This document shows, one piece after another, positions 17,077 through 26,197 of a DNA stretch of 64,000 nucleotides. Both the position numbers and the translations under genes were made by a program. The notes below the pieces were generated by a model, which saw only the letters and a list, made by a program, of their open reading frames with translations, was not told the origin of the DNA and did not search any database. The first letter of the stretch is position 1, and each line of letters begins with the position of its first letter. The DNA is from Hymenobacter mucosus (GTDB taxonomy: Bacteria; Bacteroidota; Bacteroidia; Cytophagales; Hymenobacteraceae): positions 248,001 through 312,000 of the forward strand of contig NZ_FZNS01000002.1 of assembly GCF_900188255.1 (NCBI RefSeq). Reading direction: 5' to 3'.

Positions 17077-17535
17077 TTAGCGCTGCCCACGCATTTCCTG
17101 CTGGCGCATGGGCATCACGTCGATGGTAGCAAAGAGCGACTTGGGTGTAATGGGCTCGGTTTCACGGCGCTTCACGCCCCCATCCTTACCAATCAGTAAC
17201 AGGGTAAACGAGGTGCCAGCCCCAGCAAGCTTCTGCCGCACATACTGCTCGTCGGCGGCCGAAAGCTCACGAACTATCACGTCGCGCACTACTAGGTCGC
17301 GGGCTGCAAGGGCAGGGCGTACTAATTCCAGGAGCTGTTTCTGGCGGGTTAGCTTCTCGTCGGTAGCCGTGGGAGCACAGAGCAGCAGCACCCGCTTCTG
17401 CCACTTACTTTCTTTCAGGAGAGTCGCCAGAGGTTCGGCGGGCGTGGGTTTGCGTGGGGTAGCAGATGATAGAGCTAGTGTGCTCAGGCCGATTAGGCTT
17501 GGCAAAAATAGCCGGCATAATAAGGATGTAGACAT
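17077..17535 (-). CDS. DUF4174 domain protein, exported
   Basis: 152 residues with a signal peptide (residues 1-25) and one DUF4174 domain. The family has a thioredoxin-like fold with no conserved cysteine pair. Typical elements are the early RVLLLCAP strand, DLVVRDVIV, and FTLLLIGKDGGVKRR followed by a threonine/proline-containing loop. Function is unknown. It is transcribed towards the flavoprotein gene, 42 bp away, and may share its transcript. Confidence 0.8.
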   Translation of the reverse strand: MSTSLLCRLFLPSLIGLSTLALSSATPRKPTPAEPLATLLKESKWQKRVLLLCAPTATDEKLTRQKQLLELVRPALAARDLVVRDVIVRELSAADEQYVRQKLAGAGTSFTLLLIGKDGGVKRRETEPITPKSLFATIDVMPMRQQEMRGQR

Positions 17536-17597
17536 AGCAAGCTCAGCGTCAGAAAAGAAAGGGGGTAGTCTTCATACGACTGAGTCCCGGTCCTGTT

Positions 17598-18563
17598 CTA
17601 CGTCAGCACCTCCGCAAGCCACGCAAACAGCACGCGGTAGGCCTCCACCCGAACCGTTGGGCGCGACAAAAACACATCGTGCAAGGCGCCGGGGAGGGCG
17701 GTGGTGGTCACGCGCGTACCTAACTGGGGCGCCAACGCACGAATGTGAGCTACGTTTAGCACGATGTCGGCCTCCTGAAACTCTTCTCGCCACGGCCCGC
17801 CCCCGGCCGTGCGTGCCGAGTGTAGCACCAACACCGGTTGCCGAATTCCAAGCCCGCGCCGTACTTGCGCATGGCCGTGGCGAATGGCCCGCAGCCAGCC
17901 CGCATTCAGCGAAAAAACCTGATTGGGCTTCCAGGCTAAGTTGTAATTCCACTCGCCTCGGAAGGACTGGTGCAAGGTTTGGCCATACACGTCGGGTAGG
18001 GTTCCGGGCAGGGGTAGGTTTGGCCAACGGGCCCCCAGGCGCGTCACCACGGGCACCGCCAAGTGGCGCATTGCCCACGACTGATGCAGTTCCAAAAACG
18101 GGCTGTTCAGTACCAAGGCTACTACGGCCGCTGGCTGGAACTGGGCAGCATAGATGGAGACAATCAGGCCGCCCGTAGAGTGGCCACTCAGCACCACTTC
18201 TGAGCTACCTTCTGCCCTTAGCTGCGCCAGGGCCGCCTCTAGGTCTGAGAAGTATTCCGACAACTGGCGCACGTTGTTGGGCCGCTGATGAGGCAATAGG
18301 GAGCGGCCGTACTTGCGCAAATCGAGGGCGTAGAAACGCAGGCCGTGAGCCGCATATTCGGCGGCTAGTTCGTGTTGGAAGAAATAATCATTGAAGCCGT
18401 GCACGTGCAGCACCGCCCGGGTAGTAGCTGGGTGCTGGCGGTGCCGCACTAGCGTAGCGCGCACGGCGCCCTCGTAGTCATCGGGCTGCGGGAGGTAGAG
18501 CTGCTCAAAGTCGGGGCCCAGCGGGTCGGGGAGGTAGGCGGCAGAGGAAGGCATAGCGGCCAT
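17598..18563 (-). CDS. Alpha/beta hydrolase (lysophospholipase-like)
   Basis: Alpha/beta-fold hydrolase of about 321 residues. The nucleophile elbow GHSTGG lies near residue 125 and the oxyanion region HVHGFNDYF precedes it. The acid is probably in the loop holding 'EADIVLN', and the late histidine is in LPGALHDVFLS. It resembles monoacylglycerol lipase/lysophospholipase proteins. There are three candidate starts: TTG 18626, ATG 18563 and ATG 18554; I use 18563. Substrate unknown. Confidence 0.85.
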   Translation of the reverse strand: MAAMPSSAAYLPDPLGPDFEQLYLPQPDDYEGAVRATLVRHRQHPATTRAVLHVHGFNDYFFQHELAAEYAAHGLRFYALDLRKYGRSLLPHQRPNNVRQLSEYFSDLEAALAQLRAEGSSEVVLSGHSTGGLIVSIYAAQFQPAAVVALVLNSPFLELHQSWAMRHLAVPVVTRLGARWPNLPLPGTLPDVYGQTLHQSFRGEWNYNLAWKPNQVFSLNAGWLRAIRHGHAQVRRGLGIRQPVLVLHSARTAGGGPWREEFQEADIVLNVAHIRALAPQLGTRVTTTALPGALHDVFLSRPTVRVEAYRVLFAWLAEVLT

Positions 18564-18817
18564 ACGCAAAAAAGCGGCGGCGTGTGGTCCGGCAGCTCGG
18601 GTAAACAGGTGCTTCACAAAATCCAACTACCTGTGCAGCCTCGTACTGTAGCGGTGCTTTTCAGCAGCTGCACTTACTCGCAAGGCTATCTTGGCAGCGC
18701 CAAGCATCCCGCTTATACTATTCATTTTATTTAATACTAAGTATCCCTCTCCTACCGTTCAGGTACTACCGGCCTAGGGCGGTGCACTCTATAGGGCTAG
18801 CTTTTCTTTCCTTCGAT

Positions 18818-19570
18818 ATGCGTCTTTTCGCTCTGCTGGCTACAGCTGTGCTACTCACGTTTTGTGCTCATTCCTCTTCTCCCCTGCTTACTCCCGATCC
18901 TACATTTCGGGCGGAGCAGCAGCGCTTCCCGCGGGTACGGGGTGCCTATGCTACCTATGAGTTAGCCTTACATACCTTGTTGCAGCGCCACGGCATTGAG
19001 CCGCAACGGCTCGAACTATTTATCCGGGCGTTCAAGGTAGGGCGGCGGGTAGAAGCTTGGGGGCGCAACCAGGGCGAAGGCGAATTTGTCTTGCTCCGCA
19101 CCTTTCGCCTGGCCGGCACTTCCGGCGAGCTGGGGCCCAAGCGCCAGTCTGGCGACCGGCAGGTTCCGGAAGGTTTTTACACCATCAACCGCTTCAACCC
19201 GGCCAGCACCTACCACCTTTCCCTGGGCCTGGACTATCCCAACGCCGCCGACTTGCGCCACGCTGCCCCCGACCCCGGCGGTGATATCTTTATTCACGGT
19301 TCCGACGCTACGGTGGGCTGCTTGCCCATCACCGACGCGGGTATCCGGGAGCTGTACGTACTGGCCGTGGAAGCACGAGCAGCCGGGCAGCAGGGAATTC
19401 CCGTGCACATTTTCCCTTTCGAGCTAACGGCTGACAACCTAGCAACCCGGCAGGCTAGCCCGCATACTGCTTTCTGGCAGGAACTGGCTCCCGGCTACCA
19501 GTATTTCGAGGATAACCACACCCTCCCGCAAGTGCAGGTAGATACCGATGGGGCCTACGCCGTAGAGTAA
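18818..19570 (+). CDS. L,D-transpeptidase (YafK/ErfK-type)
   Basis: Peptidoglycan-modifying enzyme of 250 residues that forms or cuts 3-3 crosslinks or anchors proteins to murein. The YkuD catalytic motif is present as HGSDATVGCLPITD, with H160 and nucleophile C168. N-terminal hydrophobic segment MRLFALLATAVLLTFC could be a signal peptide or a non-standard lipobox (LTFC). The layout, with a short domain in front and IHGSxxTVGC, fits the YafK subgroup rather than ErfK. ATG 18818 is preferred over the ATG 36 bp upstream because it starts directly at the signal. Confidence 0.88.
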   Translation: MRLFALLATAVLLTFCAHSSSPLLTPDPTFRAEQQRFPRVRGAYATYELALHTLLQRHGIEPQRLELFIRAFKVGRRVEAWGRNQGEGEFVLLRTFRLAGTSGELGPKRQSGDRQVPEGFYTINRFNPASTYHLSLGLDYPNAADLRHAAPDPGGDIFIHGSDATVGCLPITDAGIRELYVLAVEARAAGQQGIPVHIFPFELTADNLATRQASPHTAFWQELAPGYQYFEDNHTLPQVQVDTDGAYAVE

Positions 19571-19667
19571 CACTGCTGCTTTTGGAGTAGCAGCTTACTT
19601 GCCTACGTTTAGGAAACCTCTGCCCTACGCGGCTACCTATACCCTTGTTGGCATCGTACCTTTGAGC

Positions 19668-20225
19668 ATGGCCGCAGCTTCCCTCGACGATTTTCCAATT
19701 CCTAAAAACCTCCGCGACTCCGCCGTCCTCGTTCCCGTGTTTCGCGACGCGGCCGGTGAGGTGCAAATTGTAATGGTGCGCCGCGGCAACTTTGGCGTGC
19801 ATGGCGGGCAGTTGGCTTTCCCTGGTGGTAAGCATGAGCCTACCGATGCATCTTTGCAGGCAACAGCGCTGCGCGAAGCCCACGAAGAAGTATACCTGCC
19901 GCCCGCCAACGTCGAAATTTTAACTTCTCTGCCCACTGTGGCCGTGCCCACGGGCTTCCGCATTGCGCCTTTTCTCGGCCGCATTCGGCGGCCGGAGGTG
20001 TGGCAGTGGCAAGCCGAGGAAATAGACGAGGTGCTGGAAATTCCGCTACGTCACCTGCTGGATGCTGCCAGCCATACGGAGGAAGACTGGCACTTACCCG
20101 GTTGGCCCGGCCCCCGCCGCGTGCCCTACTACCGCATTGCAGGTGGCTACAAGCTCTGGGGGGCAAGCTACCGCATCATCACGCCCTTGCTTCCGCGCCT
20201 GCTGACCGGCGAGTGGAACGTATGA
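19668..20225 (+). CDS. NUDIX hydrolase, CoA pyrophosphatase type
   Basis: 185 residues. The Nudix box GGKHEPTDASLQATALREAH with the following EEV matches Gx5Ex7REUxEExGU, at about residues 52-76. It is preceded by the LAFPGG block typical of the CoA pyrophosphatase (NudL/YeaB) subfamily, which cleaves CoA or acyl-CoA to phosphopantetheine. ATG 19668 is used; a longer frame starts with TTG upstream. It follows the L,D-transpeptidase gene after 97 bp. Confidence 0.87.
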   Translation: MAAASLDDFPIPKNLRDSAVLVPVFRDAAGEVQIVMVRRGNFGVHGGQLAFPGGKHEPTDASLQATALREAHEEVYLPPANVEILTSLPTVAVPTGFRIAPFLGRIRRPEVWQWQAEEIDEVLEIPLRHLLDAASHTEEDWHLPGWPGPRRVPYYRIAGGYKLWGASYRIITPLLPRLLTGEWNV

Positions 20226-20401
20226 AGCTGGGCGGCGGCCCGTTGATGCACTAATCAGAAACTAGGTAGCAGCCGCGCTTGGCAAGAGAGCAGTACTACG
20301 CGGGCATGTTGCTGTTTCGGTGCGCTTGGCCCTTCATATCTGGCACGAAATTGCATTAGCTATTTGTAGTAACAGCTCAGGAGAGCTACTCAACCCTTAC
20401 T

Positions 20402-21499
20402 ATGAAACGACTTCCGATTCTGTTGCCGCTACTGCTTCTGTTGCTGCCGGCCGTTTCGTTTGCGCAGCGTGAACAATCTATCTGGATGTTTGGCCAGCAG
20501 GCGGGCCTAACATTCCCGGCTAGCGGCGGTGCCCCCACGCCCCTGCTTACTAACAAAATGACCACGTATGAGGGCTCAGCGGTAGCTACCAACCAGCAAG
20601 GCCAGCTCCTGTTTTACACGAACGGAGAGTTTGTGTTCAACCGCCAGCACCAAGTGATGCCCAATGGCAAGAAGCTCATGGGTTCCAATTCCAGCACGCA
20701 GAGCGCCCTCATCGTGCCCGACCCGGGTAGCGGCAACGTGTTCTACGTATTTACGGTAGGTGCCCAAGGCGGCCCCAACGGCCTGCGCTATTCCGTGGTA
20801 GACATGACCCGCGAAAACGGCCTTGGCGACGTACCCCGCACCAATGCTTTGCTCGTGTCGCCGGTAGCGGAAAAGCTAACGGCCGTGCGGCACCAAAACG
20901 GCCGCGACGTGTGGGTGGTGGCGCACCGCTGGAATTCCAACGCCTTTGTAAGCTTTCTGGTGACGGCTGATGGCGTGCAAAGCAAGCCGGTGATGAGCAA
21001 CGTGGGCTCCATGCACGCGGGCCCCGGCCGCAATGCCATCGGCGCCATGAAGTTCTCGCCCGACGGCCGGAAACTAGCCGTGGCCTTGTGGCGGGAAGCC
21101 AACAAGTACGAGATATTTGACTTCGACCGTACAACTGGGCAGGTGCGCAATCCGAAAGTATTTGCTCCCTACCCCGAAGCCTACGGCGTAGAGTTTTCGC
21201 CCGATGGGTCCAAACTGTACGGCTCTAGCAATGGCGAAGGTGGCGGGGAAGCCCAAATCTTCCAGTTCGACCTAAAGACGGGGAAAGCCATAGTGGTGGG
21301 CAAATCGGCCAACCGCAAAGTAGGCTCCTTGCAGCGCGCTCCCGACGGCAACATCTACGTGGCTCGTGAAGACAATGCCTACCTGGGCCTTATCCAGAAC
21401 CCGAACTCCGAGGCGGCCAAATACATCGACAATGGCATCAAGCTTGGAGGCCGCCGTAGCAAGCTGGGCCTACCCAACTTCATCACCGAGCCGAAGTAA
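20402..21499 (+). CDS. Secreted beta-propeller protein
   Basis: 365 residues with a clear signal peptide (LPILLPLLLLLLPAVSFA). The rest is a beta-propeller of the kind found at the N-terminus of large Bacteroidota gliding/PKD-type surface proteins: IWMFGQQAGLTF, KFSPDGRKLAVA, EFSPDGSKLYGSS, RAPDGNIYVA, and the closing RRSKLGLPNF. Here the propeller stands alone; the protein ends right after LPNFITEPK, with no PKD domains or T9SS sorting domain. It may be a shortened member of that family or a stand-alone propeller. Confidence 0.8.
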   Translation: MKRLPILLPLLLLLLPAVSFAQREQSIWMFGQQAGLTFPASGGAPTPLLTNKMTTYEGSAVATNQQGQLLFYTNGEFVFNRQHQVMPNGKKLMGSNSSTQSALIVPDPGSGNVFYVFTVGAQGGPNGLRYSVVDMTRENGLGDVPRTNALLVSPVAEKLTAVRHQNGRDVWVVAHRWNSNAFVSFLVTADGVQSKPVMSNVGSMHAGPGRNAIGAMKFSPDGRKLAVALWREANKYEIFDFDRTTGQVRNPKVFAPYPEAYGVEFSPDGSKLYGSSNGEGGGEAQIFQFDLKTGKAIVVGKSANRKVGSLQRAPDGNIYVAREDNAYLGLIQNPNSEAAKYIDNGIKLGGRRSKLGLPNFITEPK

Positions 21500-21518
21500 A
21501 CCACGAGCCGTTACACGG

Positions 21519-21564
21519 AAAAAGCCGCTCATGCTACATAATGCGTAGCATGAGCGGCTTTTTT
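21519..21564. terminator. Bidirectional terminator
   Basis: 19-bp perfect arms (21519-21537, 21545-21563), 7-nt loop, with A5/T6 tracts at the ends. It serves the convergent propeller (20402-21499) and DUF5723 (21595-22989) genes. Confidence 0.85.
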
Positions 21565-21594
21565 GCTTGCAGTATCGCTACTATCTAGGCGGGG

Positions 21595-22989
21595 CTACTG
21601 CACTTTACCAATCTTGAAGCGCAGGAACCCGAACGCCGTGGACAGGTAGGGGTTTTCGGAAGCCACCAGCCCAACCACGTCGCGGGTGCTGATGCCGGCT
21701 TCGTAGATGCTAGTGGCAATGGTGAAACCCAGCGGCAAGCTCACCCCATACCCTGCCCCGCCCGACAGGCCGCTGCTCAGGCGCAGCCAATGCACGGGTT
21801 TGTAGTCAATGCCGACACCCACGAAGGGGCTGGTGAGGTTGCCGGCCACCTTGTTGAGGGGGAGCGTAACGTCCAGGCCCGTTTCAAAATACTCACTGAT
21901 GCGCAGTCCTGCGCCGGCGCGCAGCTTAGTAGGCAGGTCGGCGCGCCGGTTCTGGCCGGTTTGGTACTGAAACAGGCTATCGGTGCCCGAGGCGAAGATT
22001 TCCGCTGCTTCCTTGATGAAGTTATAACTTTCCACACCGTTTGATTTCAGGCGCTTAAGCTTCTGATCGTTGGCCGTGAGCAAGTTGCCTTCCCAGGTCA
22101 TGTGGCCGATATCGGTAATGGCAACCCCCAAGCGGAGCGCTTTGCCCGCTTCTGCCGCTAGCCCCAAGTCAACGCCGTGGCCTTCTCCCACCGGGTTGAG
22201 GCCGCCACCCGTGCGCAGATTGAAGTTGGGGTTGGTGGTCAGGTCGCCATAGTTAATATTGAATAGGGGCGACATGGAGCTAAAGGCTTGCAGGTTGCCG
22301 GGCTGCACGCGCACATCAATAATGCCAATGCCCTGAATATAGCGGTAGCCTACCCCACCCGACAGCTGAAACAACGGCAGATTAATCAGGCGGGTGCCCC
22401 AGGCCACATTGAACTCGTTGAGCAGCGAAAACTGTATTTCCGTACCCGCCAGCGCTTCCGTTACCAGCGGCACATTGCCAGCCGCCGCTGAGGCATAAAT
22501 GGGCGCATCCTGCCCCAGAAACACAATTTCGGCCCCATCTTTATTGAGCCCCACGTGGCCAGCAGTGCGCACATGGTTACTGATAGCAATGCCCCCAACA
22601 ATGGGCAGCTGCACGGCCAGCCCGAAGGAGGTAGCGTCTGCGTTGAAGTTTAGGGCATTATCGGAGGTGAAAGCGCGGGCCAGTTCCTGCTTATCTGCCG
22701 CCGAAAGCTGGTCGCCGGTGTTGTATACAAACTTCCGTAGCTGCTGGCGGGTGAGCGACTGAGAGCCGAGGCCCGCCCCCACCTCGCCAATGGTAAATGC
22801 TACCTTGGCTCCACCTACCCGCCCAAGGTTGGCCGGGTTGATACCAATGGCTTGGTAGTCGGTAGCAAACGTAGTAGCCACCCCACCGCGGCCGGTAGCA
22901 GTGAAGTTGCTCAGCTCGTTCTGCGCATACAGCGGCAAGGTAGCGCCGAGCGTTAGCGCGGCCAGCAGGGAGTAGAAACGTGTTGCCAA
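21595..22989 (-). CDS. DUF5723 family outer-membrane protein
   Basis: 464 residues with signal peptide (LLAALTLGATLPLYAQ). The body matches the DUF5723 family of Bacteroidota: an N-terminal INPANLG motif near residue 52, many GxG-rich amphipathic strands (VGIGAGLG-like, LRLGVAITDIGHM, AGAGLRISEYFETGLDV), and a C-terminal FGFLRFKIGK. This looks like an outer-membrane barrel related in layout to FadL/PorV-type proteins. The start is TTG at 22989, 53 bp after a TACATTTG promoter box. Divergent from meaB. Confidence 0.82.
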   Translation of the reverse strand: MATRFYSLLAALTLGATLPLYAQNELSNFTATGRGGVATTFATDYQAIGINPANLGRVGGAKVAFTIGEVGAGLGSQSLTRQQLRKFVYNTGDQLSAADKQELARAFTSDNALNFNADATSFGLAVQLPIVGGIAISNHVRTAGHVGLNKDGAEIVFLGQDAPIYASAAAGNVPLVTEALAGTEIQFSLLNEFNVAWGTRLINLPLFQLSGGVGYRYIQGIGIIDVRVQPGNLQAFSSMSPLFNINYGDLTTNPNFNLRTGGGLNPVGEGHGVDLGLAAEAGKALRLGVAITDIGHMTWEGNLLTANDQKLKRLKSNGVESYNFIKEAAEIFASGTDSLFQYQTGQNRRADLPTKLRAGAGLRISEYFETGLDVTLPLNKVAGNLTSPFVGVGIDYKPVHWLRLSSGLSGGAGYGVSLPLGFTIATSIYEAGISTRDVVGLVASENPYLSTAFGFLRFKIGKVQ

Positions 22990-23041
22990 GATGCCCAGCG
23001 GTATGGTGAGAAAGGAAGCCGAACGGAACCGGCCATTTCTT

Positions 23042-23049
23042 CAAATGTA
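23042..23049 (-). promoter_or_regulatory. -7 box TACATTTG for the DUF5723 gene
   Basis: Exact TAnnTTTG on the minus strand, 53 bp from the TTG start at 22989. A TTG about 23 bp upstream could be the -33 element. Confidence 0.45.
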
Positions 23050-23128
23050 CGATATGGGGTAGTTTGCGGCTTCAACCTCGTGCTGGTTGGCTATTTTTCG
23101 GCCACCAGTCTTCGTTCCTGCTCCTCCA

Positions 23129-24106
23129 ATGGCCAAACGATTTTCCGTTTCTGAATACACCGACGGCATTCTCAGTGGCAACCGCGTGCTGTTAAGCCGG
23201 GCCATTACCCTAGTGGAAAGCACCCTTCCTACCGACCAAGAGCTGGCCCAGCGCATGCTAGACGCCGTGCTGCCCTACGCGGGCCGCTCCGTGCGGATAG
23301 GCATTACAGGGGTACCGGGCGTGGGCAAAAGCACCTTTATTGAAGCCCTGGGCTTACACCTGGTGCAGCAACAGGGCAAGCGCCTGGCCGTGCTGGCCGT
23401 AGACCCTACTTCGCAACGTAGCGGCGGCAGCATCCTCGGCGACAAAACCCGCATGAACCAACTGGCGGCTCACCCGCAGGCCTATATTCGGCCTTCACCG
23501 GCAGGCCGCAGCCTGGGTGGCGTTACGCGGAGCACCCGCGAAGCCCTGGTATTGTGCGAAGCGGCGGGGCACGACATCATCTTTGTGGAGACTGTGGGCG
23601 TGGGCCAGAGTGAAACCGCCGTGCATGGCATGGTCGACTTTTTTCTGCTGCTAATGCTGGCCGGCGCGGGCGACGAGCTACAGGGCATTAAGAAAGGCAT
23701 TATGGAAATGGCCGACGCTGTGACCATCACCAAAGCCGACGGCGGCAACGAAACGGCCGCCCGCCGGGCTCGGGTAGAATACCAAAATGCCCTCCACCTA
23801 TTTCCGCTGGCCGCCAGCCAGTGGAGTCCCGTGGTCACTACCTCCTCGGCCCTCACGGGGGCTGGCATTCCGCTGGTGTGGGGTGTAATAGACCAATACG
23901 TGCAGCAAACCCAGGGCAGTGGCTATTTTCAGCGCCGCCGCCAAGAGCAGAACCTCCACTGGCTGCACGAAACGATTCGGGAGGCGCTGGAGACGCGCTT
24001 TTATGCTCGCGCGGCCGTGCAAGCCCACTTAGCGACTATTGAGCAACAAGTACAGGAAGGGCGTAAATCGGCCTTTGGGGCGGCGGCGGAACTACTGAAC
24101 CTGTGA
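23129..24106 (+). CDS. meaB: Methylmalonyl-CoA mutase-associated GTPase MeaB
   Basis: G3E-type P-loop GTPase (325 residues) that guards methylmalonyl-CoA mutase: it gates adenosylcobalamin transfer and removes damaged cofactor. Walker A GVPGVGKS is at about 61-68, followed by AVDPTSQRSGGSILGDKTRM, the diagnostic MeaB/ArgK block, then ETVGVGQSE (G3 region) and TKADG (G4). Its partners mutA/mutB lie 13 kb away at 5790-9916, so it is unlinked but in the same window. ATG 23129 is used; a longer frame starts from a TTG. Confidence 0.95.
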   Translation: MAKRFSVSEYTDGILSGNRVLLSRAITLVESTLPTDQELAQRMLDAVLPYAGRSVRIGITGVPGVGKSTFIEALGLHLVQQQGKRLAVLAVDPTSQRSGGSILGDKTRMNQLAAHPQAYIRPSPAGRSLGGVTRSTREALVLCEAAGHDIIFVETVGVGQSETAVHGMVDFFLLLMLAGAGDELQGIKKGIMEMADAVTITKADGGNETAARRARVEYQNALHLFPLAASQWSPVVTTSSALTGAGIPLVWGVIDQYVQQTQGSGYFQRRRQEQNLHWLHETIREALETRFYARAAVQAHLATIEQQVQEGRKSAFGAAAELLNL

Positions 24107-24173
24107 GTGTACGTTAAGCAGCCACTTTCCCCCTACCGCAGCTATAGGCTCCAACCTTCCTCACCCGTTCTGC

Positions 24174-24884
24174 TTAAGCCTGCACTTCTAGGGTTACTAC
24201 CAAGGCGTTGTTGCTGAGTGCTTCTAATTCGGCTTCCTCGGTTTCCCATACGGCTAGCCCATCTTTAGCGTGCAGTAGGCGGCCTTCAACCTCAAACGCC
24301 CCCGCCAGCACGTAGCAGAAGAATAAAGAATCTGGGTAAGCAGGACGGTACGTGGCTTCGTGCCGACCTGCAAAGCGCCCCAGGCTCAGGGAAAACGGCA
24401 GTGCCACGGGAGTACCAGTCCCAGCAGGCACTACCTCCGCCAGCGTATTCTCCAACTGCTCAAAACCATAGCTGAATACTGCTGATGATGCTTTGGCTAA
24501 GGAGCCGGCCCGGAGCCAGATGTGTAAGAAGCTGACTGGTTCTTCTTCAAACAGGTTGGCCAGCTCGAGGGTGGCACCGGCGGGCAGGGCTCGTACCTCC
24601 ACTTCTTCTACTTGCACCACGGCGGCCTGCCCCCCCGAGGAGGTGTACTTTATTTCACCGGTTAGGGGCAGTAGCACAACGTAGGCGTCCTCCCATACCG
24701 GCAGGCTACTGCGCTGCCCTCCGGCTAGGGTTTCCTCGTTGAAGGCCAGCAAGCGGCCCGTAGCGGGGCGCTGCTCGTCGGCGTAATCGGCAAAGGAAAA
24801 CACGCTGCACCGGCTGTACTGAGGAGTAGTAATGAAGCCGTGCTGGTCGGCCAAGTAGATTCTTCCGGGCGTTTGCTTAATCAT
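24174..24884 (-). CDS. Pirin-like bicupin protein
   Basis: 236 residues, two cupin domains in tandem. The N-terminal part has the pirin-type opening SVFSFADYADEQRP and then FNEETLAGGQ. The usual metal ligands (HxH in 'HPHRD') are replaced, since this region reads SSLPVWEDAYVVLLPLTGEI. The second domain (SLFFCYVLAGAFEVEG) is also cupin-like. It is probably a divergent, perhaps metal-free pirin/quercetinase homologue. It starts 1 bp after the stop of the gene at 24886, so the two are one operon. Confidence 0.7.
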   Translation of the reverse strand: MIKQTPGRIYLADQHGFITTPQYSRCSVFSFADYADEQRPATGRLLAFNEETLAGGQRSSLPVWEDAYVVLLPLTGEIKYTSSGGQAAVVQVEEVEVRALPAGATLELANLFEEEPVSFLHIWLRAGSLAKASSAVFSYGFEQLENTLAEVVPAGTGTPVALPFSLSLGRFAGRHEATYRPAYPDSLFFCYVLAGAFEVEGRLLHAKDGLAVWETEEAELEALSNNALVVTLEVQA

Positions 24885-24885
24885 C

Positions 24886-25389
24886 TTACTCAGGCGTTTG
24901 CAGTGAATAAATGCTGAGGTAGGGCTGCAACTGCATAAGGTGAGTCAGAACTTCCCCTACTGCTTCTGTCTTAGCCGACACGAGCAAGAAATTATCGATG
25001 GTTTCGTGCCACACCAGCGGGTCGGCGTAGAAGTTGATGGCTACCTGGTGGCGGGACTTATCGAGCAGGTCGGAGTTGATTATTTCGAACTGAAACTTAC
25101 TGAATGTGAGAAAGTGCTTACCTAGGTTGTTGACAATATCGGGCACTACCCCGTTGAGCTGCTGAAGGTAGCCCCGGGCCGCCGCGCTCACCAAAAAATG
25201 CAGTTGCTCGGCGCCGGGTGCATGTTGCAGCAACTCCCCGAAGGAGCGAAAGCGTCGCTCCTGGTTGTACAGCTGGGCCTGCATCCAGAACTCCTGGTAC
25301 GTATCGTCGAATACCAGCTTCTCCCAGGGGCGGGTGGCCGAGATATCAATTATTTTGCGGTAGCACAGCGTGATGATACGGTCGGGCAT
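24886..25389 (-). CDS. Uncharacterised protein, operon with pirin-like gene
   Basis: 167 residues, mostly helical, with no signal peptide or membrane helix. The strings RPWEKLVFDDTYQEFWMQAQ and HETIDNFLLVSAKTEAVGEV show no motif I know. Its stop lies 1 bp before the start of the pirin-like gene, which indicates translational coupling and a shared task. It begins 76 bp from the dioxygenase gene's stop on the same strand, so all three genes (26197 down to 24174) could be one transcript. Confidence 0.7.
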   Translation of the reverse strand: MPDRIITLCYRKIIDISATRPWEKLVFDDTYQEFWMQAQLYNQERRFRSFGELLQHAPGAEQLHFLVSAAARGYLQQLNGVVPDIVNNLGKHFLTFSKFQFEIINSDLLDKSRHQVAINFYADPLVWHETIDNFLLVSAKTEAVGEVLTHLMQLQPYLSIYSLQTPE

Positions 25390-25465
25390 GGCAGAATAAA
25401 CAAGAAGCCGTTACATGTCGCAGGCAGCAGCTTCCCGTGTAAAAGATGGCTGTGGCAGGAAAGCC

Positions 25466-26197
25466 TTACGCTGCTACCCCAATGTTCATTACCAACTCGA
25501 AGCCAGCCGTGGTGCTCCCCGTAACGGTAGCTATTTCGGCCCCGGCGGTATCGTCGCTAAACACGTTGTCGCTCTTGTTGTAGGTGTAGCCACTCAGGCC
25601 CTTGGAGTACCCGTTTACGGCGGCTACGGCCGTGCCCGTACCCTCGGGAAAGGCAATTTGGGTTACTTTCAAGGAGGTACCGTTGGCGGCGTATATGTGC
25701 ACATGAATGTGGGTAGCGCGGCCCGAATACCAGCCGGGGAAGATGCTGGTGAAGGTCACCAAGCCATTGGCATCGGTAGTTTGGCGGCCGCGCAGGAAGT
25801 GCACGTTGGTATAATTGGTGCTTTGCATGCCTGTGCCGCCGTACTCCGAGTAGTTGCCTTCGGCGTCGCAGTGCCAAATGTCAACCAGAACCCCGGCCAA
25901 AGCCGCGCAGCTGTTGCTGGTGTTCGTGATGGTGATTTTAGCGGTCATCTTGTAGCCCGTGCGCCCATCGGTAATGTCGGAACGGACGTAGGAGGCGGGC
26001 ACTTTCGTGGGGAACGGCCCTATCGTTTCGGTGGGTGCTACTGTGCAGGAGCCGGAAGTGCCGGTGCCGCCGGTGCCGGTGGAAGTGCCCGTAGAAGGAG
26101 TTACGGCAGCCGCTTCGTCCTCGCTACAAGCGGCCAAAACAGCGGGAGCCGAAATAGCTCCCACAAACAAACTCTTCAGAAAATTCTTCCTTTCCAT
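25466..26197 (-). CDS. Intradiol ring-cleavage dioxygenase-like lipoprotein
   Basis: 243 residues. The signal ends in the lipobox LAAC (Cys24), followed by a Ser/Thr/Gly-rich linker (about 30-52). The domain matches the protocatechuate-3,4-dioxygenase beta-like family that binds non-haem Fe(III). Likely ligands are Y116 (EGNYSEYG), Y157 (PGWYSGR) and H163/H165 (HIH). These extracytoplasmic members are widespread in Bacteroidota and their substrate is mostly unknown; aromatic catabolic genes are absent here. Confidence 0.87.
   Translation of the reverse strand: MERKNFLKSLFVGAISAPAVLAACSEDEAAAVTPSTGTSTGTGGTGTSGSCTVAPTETIGPFPTKVPASYVRSDITDGRTGYKMTAKITITNTSNSCAALAGVLVDIWHCDAEGNYSEYGGTGMQSTNYTNVHFLRGRQTTDANGLVTFTSIFPGWYSGRATHIHVHIYAANGTSLKVTQIAFPEGTGTAVAAVNGYSKGLSGYTYNKSDNVFSDDTAGAEIATVTGSTTAGFELVMNIGVAA

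Noticed and set aside
17108-18178. 356-codon open frame on the + strand
   Set aside because: It lies antisense to the DUF4174 and hydrolase genes; the amino-acid make-up (Arg/Pro/Ser/Ala rich) is typical of a shadow frame in GC-rich DNA.
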